Below, in pieces: positions 34,834-43,497 of a stretch of 57,755 nucleotides of DNA. The translations under genes and the position numbers were made by a program. This stretch comes from Antrihabitans cavernicola. GTDB lineage: Bacteria > Actinomycetota > Actinomycetes > Mycobacteriales > Mycobacteriaceae. A model generated the notes under the pieces. That model was not told the origin of the DNA. It saw nothing but the letters and a program-made list of their open reading frames with translations, and searched no databases. How positions within the stretch are numbered: position 1 is the first letter of the stretch; every line of letters begins with the position of its first letter. The stretch is taken from positions 1-57,755 of the forward strand of contig NZ_VLNY01000021.1 in the NCBI RefSeq assembly GCF_008297975.1, read 5' to 3'.

Positions 34834-37044
34834 GTGGCACGACACACCTACGAACTCGGGCTCGGCCTGAGCGAAGAACACAGCGCGCTGGCCGACTCCG
34901 TCGCATCGTTCGCCGAACGCACCATCACCACCGAACATGTCCGAGCAGCCGTCGAAGCACCGGTCGAGGACAAGTACCCGCCGTTCTGGCACGCATTGGT
35001 CGGGCAGGATCTACTCGGCCTGCACGTGCCGGAGAACGCAGGAGGTCACGGAGCCGGACTCCTGACGCTCGCCGTCGCGCTCGAGGCGTTGGGCCGCACC
35101 GTCGCTCCCGGACCCTTCGTGCCGACCGTGCTCGGCAGTGCGCTACTCGCCGCCGCGGACTCGAAGATCGGTATCGAGGTGCTCCCCGGCCTGCTCGACG
35201 GCTCCACGACAGCCGCGGTTGCTCTCGGCGAACCGCTGGTGGCTGAGGCCGACGGCGCCGGATACAGGATCACCGGAACCGCGGACGCGGTCATCGCCGG
35301 CGAGCACGCCGACGTGCTACTGCTCCCGGCCACGATCGGTGACACCGTGCGGTGGGTCGTGCTCGACGCGGCGGACGTGACGATCGGGGTCCAGGACAGC
35401 ATCGACATTTTGCGCGGTTCGGCGCGTCTGGAAGTGTCCGGACTGAGCGTCGGCGCCGATCGGGTACTCGACGGTCTATCGCAACAGCGGGTGCGTTCGA
35501 TCGCGGCTGTGGTGCTCGGCGCCGAAGCCGTCGGCGTGATGTCCTGGTGCGTCTCCACTGCCGCCGAATACGCCAAGACCCGGGTGCAGTTCGGCAAGCC
35601 GATCGGCCAGTTCCAGGGTGTCAAGCACAAATGCGCGCACATGGGCATTGCGCTGGAGCAGGCCCGCGCCGTGGTGTGGGACGCAGCCAGCGCGCTCGAC
35701 AAGGGCGACGGCACCGCCGATTTCGCTGCCGAGATCGCCGCCGTGATCGTGCCGGACGCCGCCGTGGACTGTGCGCAGGACTGCATTCAGGTACATGGCG
35801 GGATCGGATTCACTTGGGAGCACGACGCGCACCTCTACTACCGGCGGGCGCTGGCTATTCGCGGGGTGCTCGGTACCCGCGAGGAGCGGGCGAACCGCGT
35901 CGCGGATGAGTCCCTTTCGGGGGTGACGCGGGTGTCGGAGCTGGAATTGCCGGAAGAGGCAGAGACGCTGCGGACGCAGATCCGGGCCGAGTTGGCGCCG
36001 ATCGCCGGCATCGCCGACGAGGACGAGCAGTTGGTTGCCCTCGGCGACGGCGGCTGGGTGCAACCGCACCTACCGAAGCCGTACGGACGCGCTGCGTCAC
36101 CGTTGGAGCAGATCGTCATCGCTCAGGAAATCAAGACCGCCGGTATCGCGATGCCACAGCTGTTGATGGGCGGCTGGGCCGTGCAAGCGATCGTCGCGCA
36201 CGGCACGCAGCAGCAGAAAGACGACCTCGCGGTGCCCACACTGCAGGGCGAGCTGGTGTGGTGCCAGCTCTTCAGCGAGCCGGGCGCAGGATCGGATCTG
36301 GCGTCGTTGAGCACCAAAGCGGAGAAGGTGGACGGCGGTTGGAAGGTCACCGGGCAGAAGATCTGGACCACGGTGGCACAATTCTCCGATTGGGCGATGT
36401 TGATCGCCCGGACCGATACCACCAAGCCGAAGCATCAAGGCATCACCTACTTCGTACTGGATATGGCGACGCCCGGGGTGACGGTACGACCGCTACGGGA
36501 GATGACCGGCTCGGCGTTGTTCAACGAGGTGTTCCTCGACGACGTCTTCATCCCCGACGAGCATGTGGTCGGCGAGATAAACGACGGCTGGAACGTCGCC
36601 CGGACCACCCTCGCCGGTGAACGAGTTGCGTTGAGCCAGAAGATGGAGGCGTACGCAACCGACGTCGACCTCCTACGGTTCGCGCAAGGACGCACCCTGT
36701 CACCGGTCGGCCGGTACCGCCTCGGCGAGTTGATCGCGCAGAGCCAGGCGCTCGACGTGATCGGCGCCCGCGTCGTTCTCAAGCAATTGTCGGGCATCGA
36801 CGTGAGTACCACCTCCAGCGTCGGCAAGCTGCTCGGAATGGGCCTGGGCCAGGCGATCTCGGAGTTCGTGGTCGCCGAGCTCGGTGCGGCGGGGACCGTT
36901 GCCATTTCGGGCCAACCCAGCGACAAGGCGATGGAACAGCTGATCTCCGGTCGCGCCACCACGATCTACGGCGGCACCACCGAGGTGCAGCTCAACGTGA
37001 TCGGCGAGCGCATGCTGGGGCTGCCACGGGACGCAACGGCATGA
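34834..37044 (+). CDS. Acyl-CoA dehydrogenase, double-domain (FadE34-like architecture)
   Basis: A 736-residue protein from GTG 34834, which follows GAGGAG; the frame is open further upstream into the SDR gene. Two acyl-CoA dehydrogenase units are fused. The first (about 1-370; FAERTITTEHVRAAVEA, KTRVQFGKPIGQFQGVKHK, QVHGGIGFTWEHD) has HGGIGFTWEHD near the usual catalytic position. The second (about 375-735) has FSEPGAGSDLASLSTKAEK, TGQKIWTTVAQFSDWAML and a C-terminal TIYGGTTEVQLNVIGERML. Tandem FadEs such as FadE34, FadE6 and FadE22 act on bulky or branched CoA esters in mycobacteria. Its stop overlaps the next start (ATGA). Confidence 0.9.
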   Translation: MARHTYELGLGLSEEHSALADSVASFAERTITTEHVRAAVEAPVEDKYPPFWHALVGQDLLGLHVPENAGGHGAGLLTLAVALEALGRTVAPGPFVPTVLGSALLAAADSKIGIEVLPGLLDGSTTAAVALGEPLVAEADGAGYRITGTADAVIAGEHADVLLLPATIGDTVRWVVLDAADVTIGVQDSIDILRGSARLEVSGLSVGADRVLDGLSQQRVRSIAAVVLGAEAVGVMSWCVSTAAEYAKTRVQFGKPIGQFQGVKHKCAHMGIALEQARAVVWDAASALDKGDGTADFAAEIAAVIVPDAAVDCAQDCIQVHGGIGFTWEHDAHLYYRRALAIRGVLGTREERANRVADESLSGVTRVSELELPEEAETLRTQIRAELAPIAGIADEDEQLVALGDGGWVQPHLPKPYGRAASPLEQIVIAQEIKTAGIAMPQLLMGGWAVQAIVAHGTQQQKDDLAVPTLQGELVWCQLFSEPGAGSDLASLSTKAEKVDGGWKVTGQKIWTTVAQFSDWAMLIARTDTTKPKHQGITYFVLDMATPGVTVRPLREMTGSALFNEVFLDDVFIPDEHVVGEINDGWNVARTTLAGERVALSQKMEAYATDVDLLRFAQGRTLSPVGRYRLGELIAQSQALDVIGARVVLKQLSGIDVSTTSSVGKLLGMGLGQAISEFVVAELGAAGTVAISGQPSDKAMEQLISGRATTIYGGTTEVQLNVIGERMLGLPRDATA

Positions 37045-38186
37045 CCGGGGTGGGCCCACTCGCCGGACTGCGGGTAATCGAGATCGCCAGCCTCGCACCC
37101 GCACCGTTCGGCTGCATGATCCTCGCAGACCTGGGTGCAGAAGTGATCCGGGTCGAACGAGCCGGCGACGCCGGTGCGGGGCTGCTCGCCCCGTCCGGCG
37201 TCCTGGACCGGGGTCGAAGCTCCATCGCCGTAGACCTCAAGACGGCCGAGGGACGAGAGATCGTCCTGAAGTTGGTCGAGACCGCGGATGTCTTCGTCGA
37301 AGGCTTTCGCCCAGGCGTTGCCGAGCGCATCGGAGTCGGGCCGGACGAGTGCCTTGCTCGCAATCCGCGGCTGATCTACGGCCGCATGACCGGCTGGGGT
37401 CAGGACGGGCCGCTCGCGCAGCGCGCCGGCCACGACATCAACTACATCGCGATCGCGGGTGCGCTCGATCCCATCGGCCAGGCCGGTGAACGTCCGATGC
37501 CGCCGATGAACCTGTTGGGCGACTTCGGTGGCGGCGGACTGATGCTGGTGATGGGAATCCTGGCGGCGTTGCACGAGCGGACCACATCGAATCGCGGGCA
37601 GGTTGTCGACACGTCGATGGTCGAAGGAGCTGCGCTGCTGACCGCGTTCATGCACGGCATGCATGCCGTCGGGCTGTGGGACGAGGGGCGTGGCGAGAAC
37701 ATGCTCGACACCGGTGGCGCGTTCTACGACACCTACGAATGCGCCGACGGTCGACACGTTGCCGTCGGATGCGTCGAGCCGCACTTCTACGCCGAAATGC
37801 TCGGCCTACTCGGCTTGGCGGACGAGGAGTTGCCCGGCCAGTACGACCTCGACGAATCCGCCCCACTGCGCAAGCGCCTCGCCGACGTCTTCGCCACCCG
37901 GACCCGCGACGAATGGGCAGAGGTATTCGCCGACTCCGATGCCTGTGTGTCGCCGGTGCTGTCGCCCTGGGAGGCGCACAACCATCCGCACAACCAGGCG
38001 CGCGAAACGTTCGTCGACGTCGGTGGGATCCGCCAACCCGCGCCCGCACCCCGATTCAGCCGAACTCCCGCGCCGACCCCCGCCCCCGCGCCCGGCGTCG
38101 GTGCCGACACCGACGACATTCTGGGCAGACTTGGTCACAGCCCGGCGGACATCGCGCAACTGCGCACCGCCGGTGTCGTCGAATGA
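37041..38186 (+). CDS. CaiB/BaiF family protein, alpha-methylacyl-CoA racemase-like
   Basis: A 381-residue protein starting at the ATGA overlap. Family III CoA-transferase fold: GLRVIEIASLAPAPFGCMI, LGAEVIRVERAG, FVEGFRPGVAERIGVG. The racemase catalytic pair is recognisable as His in RAGHDINYIA and Asp in PMNLLGDFGGGG, and YDTYECADGRHVAVGCVEP is also typical of AMACR. It would interconvert the R and S 2-methylacyl-CoA epimers so that dehydrogenases can act. The Pro/Ala-rich stretch near the C-terminus (TPAPTPAPAPG) is unusual. Cotranscribed with its neighbours. Confidence 0.9.
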   Translation: MTGVGPLAGLRVIEIASLAPAPFGCMILADLGAEVIRVERAGDAGAGLLAPSGVLDRGRSSIAVDLKTAEGREIVLKLVETADVFVEGFRPGVAERIGVGPDECLARNPRLIYGRMTGWGQDGPLAQRAGHDINYIAIAGALDPIGQAGERPMPPMNLLGDFGGGGLMLVMGILAALHERTTSNRGQVVDTSMVEGAALLTAFMHGMHAVGLWDEGRGENMLDTGGAFYDTYECADGRHVAVGCVEPHFYAEMLGLLGLADEELPGQYDLDESAPLRKRLADVFATRTRDEWAEVFADSDACVSPVLSPWEAHNHPHNQARETFVDVGGIRQPAPAPRFSRTPAPTPAPAPGVGADTDDILGRLGHSPADIAQLRTAGVVE

Positions 38187-39688
38187 GCACGCTCGGCGAG
38201 GAGCAGGAGTTCCGTGTCGTCGTCGTCGGAGCCGGCCTTGCCGGTCTGGCGGCGGCCTACCGCTTGGAGCAGGCAGGGATCACCGACTTCGTGGTGCTCG
38301 AGAAGGCCGATCGAGTCGGCGGTACCTGGCGCGACAACACCTACCCCGGCTGCGGCGTCGACATACCCGCACCGTTGTATTCCTTTTCGTTCAACCCGAA
38401 CCCGGCGTGGGAACACAACTTCGCCCTGCAGCCGGAGATCCTCGCCTACATCGACGACACCGTCAACAAGTTCGATCTCGCGAAGTACCTGCGGTTGCGG
38501 ACCGAGCTGATCGAGGCGGCGTGGTCGAACGAACATAGGCGCTGGATCCTCGAGACGGACAACGGCTCGTACGTGGCGCAGTACGTCATCTTCGCGGCAG
38601 GCCCGATCACCGAACCGACGATCCCCGACGTCGACGGCCTCGATGACTTCGAGGGCGATGTCTTCCACTCCGCCCGCTGGAATCACGACGTCGATCTGAC
38701 CGGCAAACGAGTCGCGGTGGTGGGGACGGGTGCATCCGCGGTGCAGTTCGTCCCCGAAATCCAACCCGCAGTGGAGCAACTACACGTATTCCAGCGCACC
38801 GCGTCCTGGGTGGTCCCGCGTCTCGACATCCCGTTCCCCGGCGCGGTGCGATCAGGATTTAAGCACCTGCCGGTGACCCAGACCGGGCTGAGGACGGTCA
38901 CCGACGGCATTCTGCGTTCGATCAGCACGATGATGCGCCACGAGCGCGGCGCCCGCTTACTGAATCCGATCGGTCTTGCCTGGCTACGCCTGCAGGTGCC
39001 CGACCCGGAGCTACGCGCGAAGCTGACCCCCTCGTTCACCCTCGGCTGCAAGCGGTTGCTGTTGTCGAACTCGTATCTTCCGGCGTTGGCGATGCCGAAC
39101 GTCGAGCTGATTCCGCAGGCGCTCGCCGGTGTCGGAACGCGCCACGTGGTGGCCGCCGACGGGACCGAGCGCGAGGTCGACGTCATCATCTTCGGCACCG
39201 GTTTCGACGTGAGTCATCCGCCGATCGCCAGTCGCATCCGGGACATGGACGGCAACCTGCTCGGCGACCGGTGGGCCGACAGCCCGGAAGCGTATCTGGC
39301 GACCACCACGCCGCGGGTGCCGAACGCGTTCATCATGCTGGGTCCGAACATCCTGGTCTACAACTCGTTCCTCGGTCTCGCCGAGTCTCAACTCGACTAC
39401 GTGATCGACGCCCTGCGGCGGCTCGAGCAAGACGGTGTGGAGGTCTTCGACGTTCGCGACGAGCCTTTCCGTACCTTCAACGACGATGTTCAGAAAGCGT
39501 TGGGGCACACGGTCTTCAACAAGGGCGGCTGCAGCAGCTACTACCTGGATGCGCAGGGGCGCAACTTCACCGCATGGCCGTGGGCCACCGGTACGTTGCG
39601 CCGCCGGCTCTCGCGATTCGACGTCGACAACTACACCACCCTCCCGTACCGCACCGAAATTCGAGACTCCGCACAACCGACACGATGA
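38183..39688 (+). CDS. Flavin-containing (Baeyer-Villiger-type) monooxygenase
   Basis: A 501-residue flavoprotein starting at an ATGA overlap with the previous stop. FAD site: VVVVGAGLAGLAAAYRLEQ; NADPH site: KRVAVVGTGASAVQFVPEI. Between them lies the Baeyer-Villiger fingerprint FEGDVFHSARWNHD (FxGxxxHxxxW pattern), with VGGTWRDNTYPGCGVDIP upstream. Such enzymes insert oxygen beside a ketone to form an ester or lactone. The alpha/beta hydrolase encoded 1.2 kb downstream could open the product. The substrate is unknown; a cyclic or side-chain ketone is an inference. Confidence 0.92.
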   Translation: MSTLGEEQEFRVVVVGAGLAGLAAAYRLEQAGITDFVVLEKADRVGGTWRDNTYPGCGVDIPAPLYSFSFNPNPAWEHNFALQPEILAYIDDTVNKFDLAKYLRLRTELIEAAWSNEHRRWILETDNGSYVAQYVIFAAGPITEPTIPDVDGLDDFEGDVFHSARWNHDVDLTGKRVAVVGTGASAVQFVPEIQPAVEQLHVFQRTASWVVPRLDIPFPGAVRSGFKHLPVTQTGLRTVTDGILRSISTMMRHERGARLLNPIGLAWLRLQVPDPELRAKLTPSFTLGCKRLLLSNSYLPALAMPNVELIPQALAGVGTRHVVAADGTEREVDVIIFGTGFDVSHPPIASRIRDMDGNLLGDRWADSPEAYLATTTPRVPNAFIMLGPNILVYNSFLGLAESQLDYVIDALRRLEQDGVEVFDVRDEPFRTFNDDVQKALGHTVFNKGGCSSYYLDAQGRNFTAWPWATGTLRRRLSRFDVDNYTTLPYRTEIRDSAQPTR

Positions 39689-39698
39689 AGGCCATTCG

Positions 39699-40844
39699 AT
39701 GACCGCATACCGCTCCCCCTGGCTCGACGACGATCTCGACGCATTGCGAGAACTCGCACGATCCTTCTGTGACAAAGTAATCAAGCCGAACACCGAAAAG
39801 TTCATCGAACAACATCACGTCGATCGCGACATGTGGAATACCGCGGGCGAACTCGGCCTGTTGTGTATGTCCATCCCGGAAGAGTTCGGCGGCGGCGGCG
39901 GAACGTTCGCCCACGAGGCAGTGCTGATCGAAGAGCAGGCCCGCATCGGCGACACGTCGTGGGGTCAGACCGTGCACAGCGGCATCGTCGCGCACTACCT
40001 CAACGCGTACGGCACCGACGAACAGAAACGGCAGTGGCTGCCGAAGATGGCCAGCGGCGAGGTGGTCGGTGCGATCGCGATGACCGAACCCGGCACCGGT
40101 TCGGACCTGCAGGCGATCAAAACCAAGGCGATCCGGGAAGGCGACGACTACGTCGTGAACGGGTCGAAGACCTTCATCACCAACGGTGCGCAGGCCGACC
40201 TGATCATTGTGGTGGCCAAGACCGACATCGCCGAAGGCGCAAAGGGAATTTCGCTGGTGCTGGTCGAGGCGGACCGCGAAGGATTCCGCCGCGGCCGGGT
40301 GCTCGACAAGGTTGGACAGAAGGGCCAAGACACCTCGGAACTGTTCTTCGACGATGTGCGCGTACCGACGTCGAACCTGCTGGGCACCGAGGAGGGGCAA
40401 GGCTTCATCCAGTTGATGCTGCAGCTGCCGCAGGAACGTCTGGTCATCGCGGTCGGCTCGATCGCCGGTATCGAGACCGCGCTCGAACACACGCTGCGCT
40501 ACACCAAGGACCGGGAAGCCTTCGGACGGCCGGTGTTTGGGTTTCAGAACACCAAGTTCAAACTCGCCGAGGTTGCCACGGACGCCCGCATCGGGCGGGT
40601 CTTCGTCGACGACTGCATCGTCGCGCACCTGCGCGGTGAGCTCGACATCCCGACGGTCGCCATGGCGAAATGGTGGACGACGGAACGGGCGATGGTGGCC
40701 CTCGACGAGTGCCTGCAGTTGCACGGCGGCTACGGCTACATGACGGAATACCCGATCGCGCGGCTGTGGGCGGACAACCGCGTTCAGAAGATCTATGCCG
40801 GCACCAACGAGATCATGAAAGAGATCATCGCCCGTTCCCTCTGA
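39699..40844 (+). CDS. Acyl-CoA dehydrogenase
   Basis: A 381-residue single-domain enzyme; ATG 39699 is 10 bp after the monooxygenase stop. Family signatures: AIAMTEPGTGSDLQAIKTK, KTFITNGAQADLIIVV, ERLVIAVGSIAGIETALEH, LQLHGGYGYMTEYPIARLW and the C-terminal QKIYAGTNEIMKEIIA, whose glutamate is the expected catalytic base. It introduces the 2,3-double bond into an acyl-CoA and passes electrons to ETF. Together with the double-domain dehydrogenase it gives the operon two desaturation steps. Normal length. Confidence 0.93.
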   Translation: MTAYRSPWLDDDLDALRELARSFCDKVIKPNTEKFIEQHHVDRDMWNTAGELGLLCMSIPEEFGGGGGTFAHEAVLIEEQARIGDTSWGQTVHSGIVAHYLNAYGTDEQKRQWLPKMASGEVVGAIAMTEPGTGSDLQAIKTKAIREGDDYVVNGSKTFITNGAQADLIIVVAKTDIAEGAKGISLVLVEADREGFRRGRVLDKVGQKGQDTSELFFDDVRVPTSNLLGTEEGQGFIQLMLQLPQERLVIAVGSIAGIETALEHTLRYTKDREAFGRPVFGFQNTKFKLAEVATDARIGRVFVDDCIVAHLRGELDIPTVAMAKWWTTERAMVALDECLQLHGGYGYMTEYPIARLWADNRVQKIYAGTNEIMKEIIARSL

Positions 40845-40896
40845 AGTAACCAACGATGTCTACTCGGATCGCGGCTGAACCGCACAGAGGACCCTG

Positions 40897-41931
40897 ATGA
40901 AGAAAAGAACGACCATCGCCACCGTCGCGGGGACCACCATCGGAATGGGGACCGCGGCGGTGCTGCGGGCGCTCGGTGCCGCGCGCGCAAATCATGATCG
41001 CGAGTGGGACAACCCGCTGCTGCGCACACCGGTCGACCCGACCGTAGTTGCCGTCCGCACCCGGGACGGCGCGAGGCTGCGGGTGCACATGTATGGTCCC
41101 ACCGACGGGGAGCCGATAGTGCTCAGCCATGGTTGGACGTGTTGTATCGAATACTGGAGTCCGCAGATCAATGTTCTGGCCCGCAAGTACCGGGTCATCG
41201 CCTACGACCAGCGTGGTCACGGCCGCAGTGAATCCGGCAGCGATAGGTTCGGCCCGGCCATGCTCGCCGACGACCTCGCCTGTGTACTCGACGCGACGAT
41301 TCGTCCCGGCGAAAAAGCTGTACTGGTCGGTCACAGCATGGGCGGTATGAGCATCATGGCGTGGGCAGGCGCACATCCAGAGCAGGTCGACCGCTACGCG
41401 CACGCGATGCTGCTGGCGAATACGGCGAGCAGCGACCTCATCTCCAAAACCGTCATCCCGATCCCTTCCGGTCGGCTACCGATTCCGCAGGCGCTCAGCC
41501 GCGCCGTTCTCGGAACCCCAGTCGCCACGCCTCCGCACGCGGTGATTCGGCGGGCCTTCCAACTCGCCGTCATGTCGCCGACATCGACGGTCGAGGAAGT
41601 GGACTTCTGCTTCGGTATCGTCGCGGCGTGCAGGGGACGTATCCGGGGCCGGTGGGGTTCGGCATTGAGCCACCTCGACATCACCGCAGCTCTCGACAGT
41701 CGGAGCGTTCCGACAACCGTGTTGGCGGGCCGGCTCGATCGGCTCACTCCGCCAAGGCACTCCCGAAAACTCGCGGCGGCTTTGGCGAGCAACGGTGTGC
41801 TCGTTCGCTTCGACATACTGCCCGGTGTCGGACACATGAGCAACATCGAAGCCACAGACCACTTCAACGATGAGATCGTGCGCCTTCGCACATCGCGAAC
41901 CTTCCGCTCCGACCTGACCGGCGCGAGCTGA
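40897..41931 (+). CDS. Alpha/beta hydrolase
   Basis: A 344-residue protein. The N-terminus (MKKRTTIATVAGTTIGMGTA) is basic then weakly hydrophobic, so membrane association is possible. The hydrolase core shows LSHGWTCCIEYWSPQ (oxyanion region), YDQRGHGRSE, the nucleophile elbow VGHSMGGMS, an aspartate in LAGRLDRLTPP and the histidine in PGVGHMSNIE. It would hydrolyse an ester, lactone or thioester. The last plus-strand gene of the operon, 52 bp after the dehydrogenase; it converges with the amidohydrolase gene. Confidence 0.92.
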   Translation: MKKRTTIATVAGTTIGMGTAAVLRALGAARANHDREWDNPLLRTPVDPTVVAVRTRDGARLRVHMYGPTDGEPIVLSHGWTCCIEYWSPQINVLARKYRVIAYDQRGHGRSESGSDRFGPAMLADDLACVLDATIRPGEKAVLVGHSMGGMSIMAWAGAHPEQVDRYAHAMLLANTASSDLISKTVIPIPSGRLPIPQALSRAVLGTPVATPPHAVIRRAFQLAVMSPTSTVEEVDFCFGIVAACRGRIRGRWGSALSHLDITAALDSRSVPTTVLAGRLDRLTPPRHSRKLAAALASNGVLVRFDILPGVGHMSNIEATDHFNDEIVRLRTSRTFRSDLTGAS

Positions 41932-42031
41932 CCTTCGCGGAATATTTCGACGGTTCCAGGCCCGCGTTGCCGACGACCCTGACCTCGCCCATGGTCCTGT
42001 CGGTGTTGGGGACCACACCGCCATATCGTCG

Positions 42032-43321
42032 TCAGCCCCCAGGTGTCAGCTCACCGGCGAGATGATCGTAGGCGACGTGGGTGTGCAGGCGCACTCCGGT
42101 GACAAGTTGGTCGTCGTCGGCGTAGAAGTGCGGATTGTGGTTCGGAACCGCACCCCGCCCTCCCTCGATCGGGACGAGTCGGGTGCCGTCCACTATCTCG
42201 GTGTCCTGCACGCCCAACATGACATAGAGGCCGCCGAACTTGTTTACGAACTCCGACACGTCGTCGTAGCCGAGCGTCGGCGGGGTCTCGAGCACCTTGT
42301 CGTCCCCGGCGACCCGGCGCAGGGTCGGCAGGCCGGCGTCGACCCATTCCTGGGTGTGGTGTACCGCCGGCACGTCTTGGAGGAACTCGCATTTCGCAGT
42401 GCAGCCGTAGGCGGCCGCGCACCCGTGAGCGAGCGTCGACACTCGCTGCTGCACCTCGGCCATGTCTGATTCGACCGAGCATCGGATCGTGCCCCACATC
42501 GTGACGGTCTCGCCGATGATGTTGAACCGGCCCACGTCCTCGATGTGACCGAGGCTGACGGTGACCGGGTCGAAAGCGTTGGTCTGCCGGTAGATCTGAC
42601 CGATACCGGTCAAGATCGCCCCGACCGCGGGCATCGGATCGACACCCATCCACGGGGTCGATCCGTGCACCTGTGTGCCCCCGATTTCGATCTTGATCAT
42701 GCACGAGGCGCCGTACTGGTTACCCACCCGATAGCCCACAACCCCCTTGGGGATCGGGCCGACGTGCATACCGAACACCATCGTCGGTGCTGGATCGCTG
42801 AGAGCGCCCTGGTCGAGCATCTCTCGGGCGCCGCCCTTCTCGTCGATGGGCGGCCCCTCCTCGGCCGGCTGAAACACGAACAGCACTGTCCCCGGCAACC
42901 GCTCACGCATCCCGGCCAGCACGGTCGCCGCGCCGAGCAGCATCGCCGTATGGCAGTCGTGCCCGCACGCATGCGAGACCGGGAACGGTCCGCCCGGATA
43001 ATCCTCGTCAATCACCTCCGATGCGAACGGCACCCCCGACAGATCCTTGACCGGTAACGCATCGATATCGGCGCGCAGCGCGATCACCCGCTCACCCGAG
43101 CCGCCACCACGCAGAACTCCGACCACGCCATGCCCTGCGATGTCGGTGCGCACTTCGTCGAGTTCCAGCGACCGGAGGTGTTCGGCGATCAATCTTGCCG
43201 TCTCGGCCTCCCGGTTCGACAACTCAGGATGCTGATGGATGTGGTGGCGCCACTTGACGACCTGATCGGTCACCTCCCCGGCTCGGCGGTCCAACTCGTC
43301 ATGCAGTGCGGAATCACTCAT
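42032..43321 (-). CDS. M20-family amidohydrolase/peptidase
   Basis: A 429-residue enzyme from ATG 43321, chosen because TTGGAGG precedes it although the frame is open further upstream. Metal ligand regions: RADIDALPV, the SHACGHDCHTAMLLGAA cysteine/histidine site, QPAEEG and HNPHFYADDD at the C-terminal end. WRHHIHQHPELSNREAETA is typical of N-acyl amino acid and indole-3-acetyl conjugate hydrolases. It probably frees a carboxylic acid from an amide conjugate. It lies 176 bp downstream of the aldehyde dehydrogenase on the same strand. Confidence 0.92.
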   Translation of the reverse strand: MSDSALHDELDRRAGEVTDQVVKWRHHIHQHPELSNREAETARLIAEHLRSLELDEVRTDIAGHGVVGVLRGGGSGERVIALRADIDALPVKDLSGVPFASEVIDEDYPGGPFPVSHACGHDCHTAMLLGAATVLAGMRERLPGTVLFVFQPAEEGPPIDEKGGAREMLDQGALSDPAPTMVFGMHVGPIPKGVVGYRVGNQYGASCMIKIEIGGTQVHGSTPWMGVDPMPAVGAILTGIGQIYRQTNAFDPVTVSLGHIEDVGRFNIIGETVTMWGTIRCSVESDMAEVQQRVSTLAHGCAAAYGCTAKCEFLQDVPAVHHTQEWVDAGLPTLRRVAGDDKVLETPPTLGYDDVSEFVNKFGGLYVMLGVQDTEIVDGTRLVPIEGGRGAVPNHNPHFYADDDQLVTGVRLHTHVAYDHLAGELTPGG

Positions 43322-43497
43322 ACGAACCTCCAAGGAGAATGTGGTGGTCACTTCCGGCAGCATCAGCCTTGCCCGACGCGCATTCGCGGCGACTCGTCCA
43401 AGGATAAATGCCCGCACTGGTCCCCGGTGGCGTCATCCGCGGACTGCGCTGCGCCCCACTCGACGAGCCAGGATGTGGCGGTGTACGGGTAAGTCCG

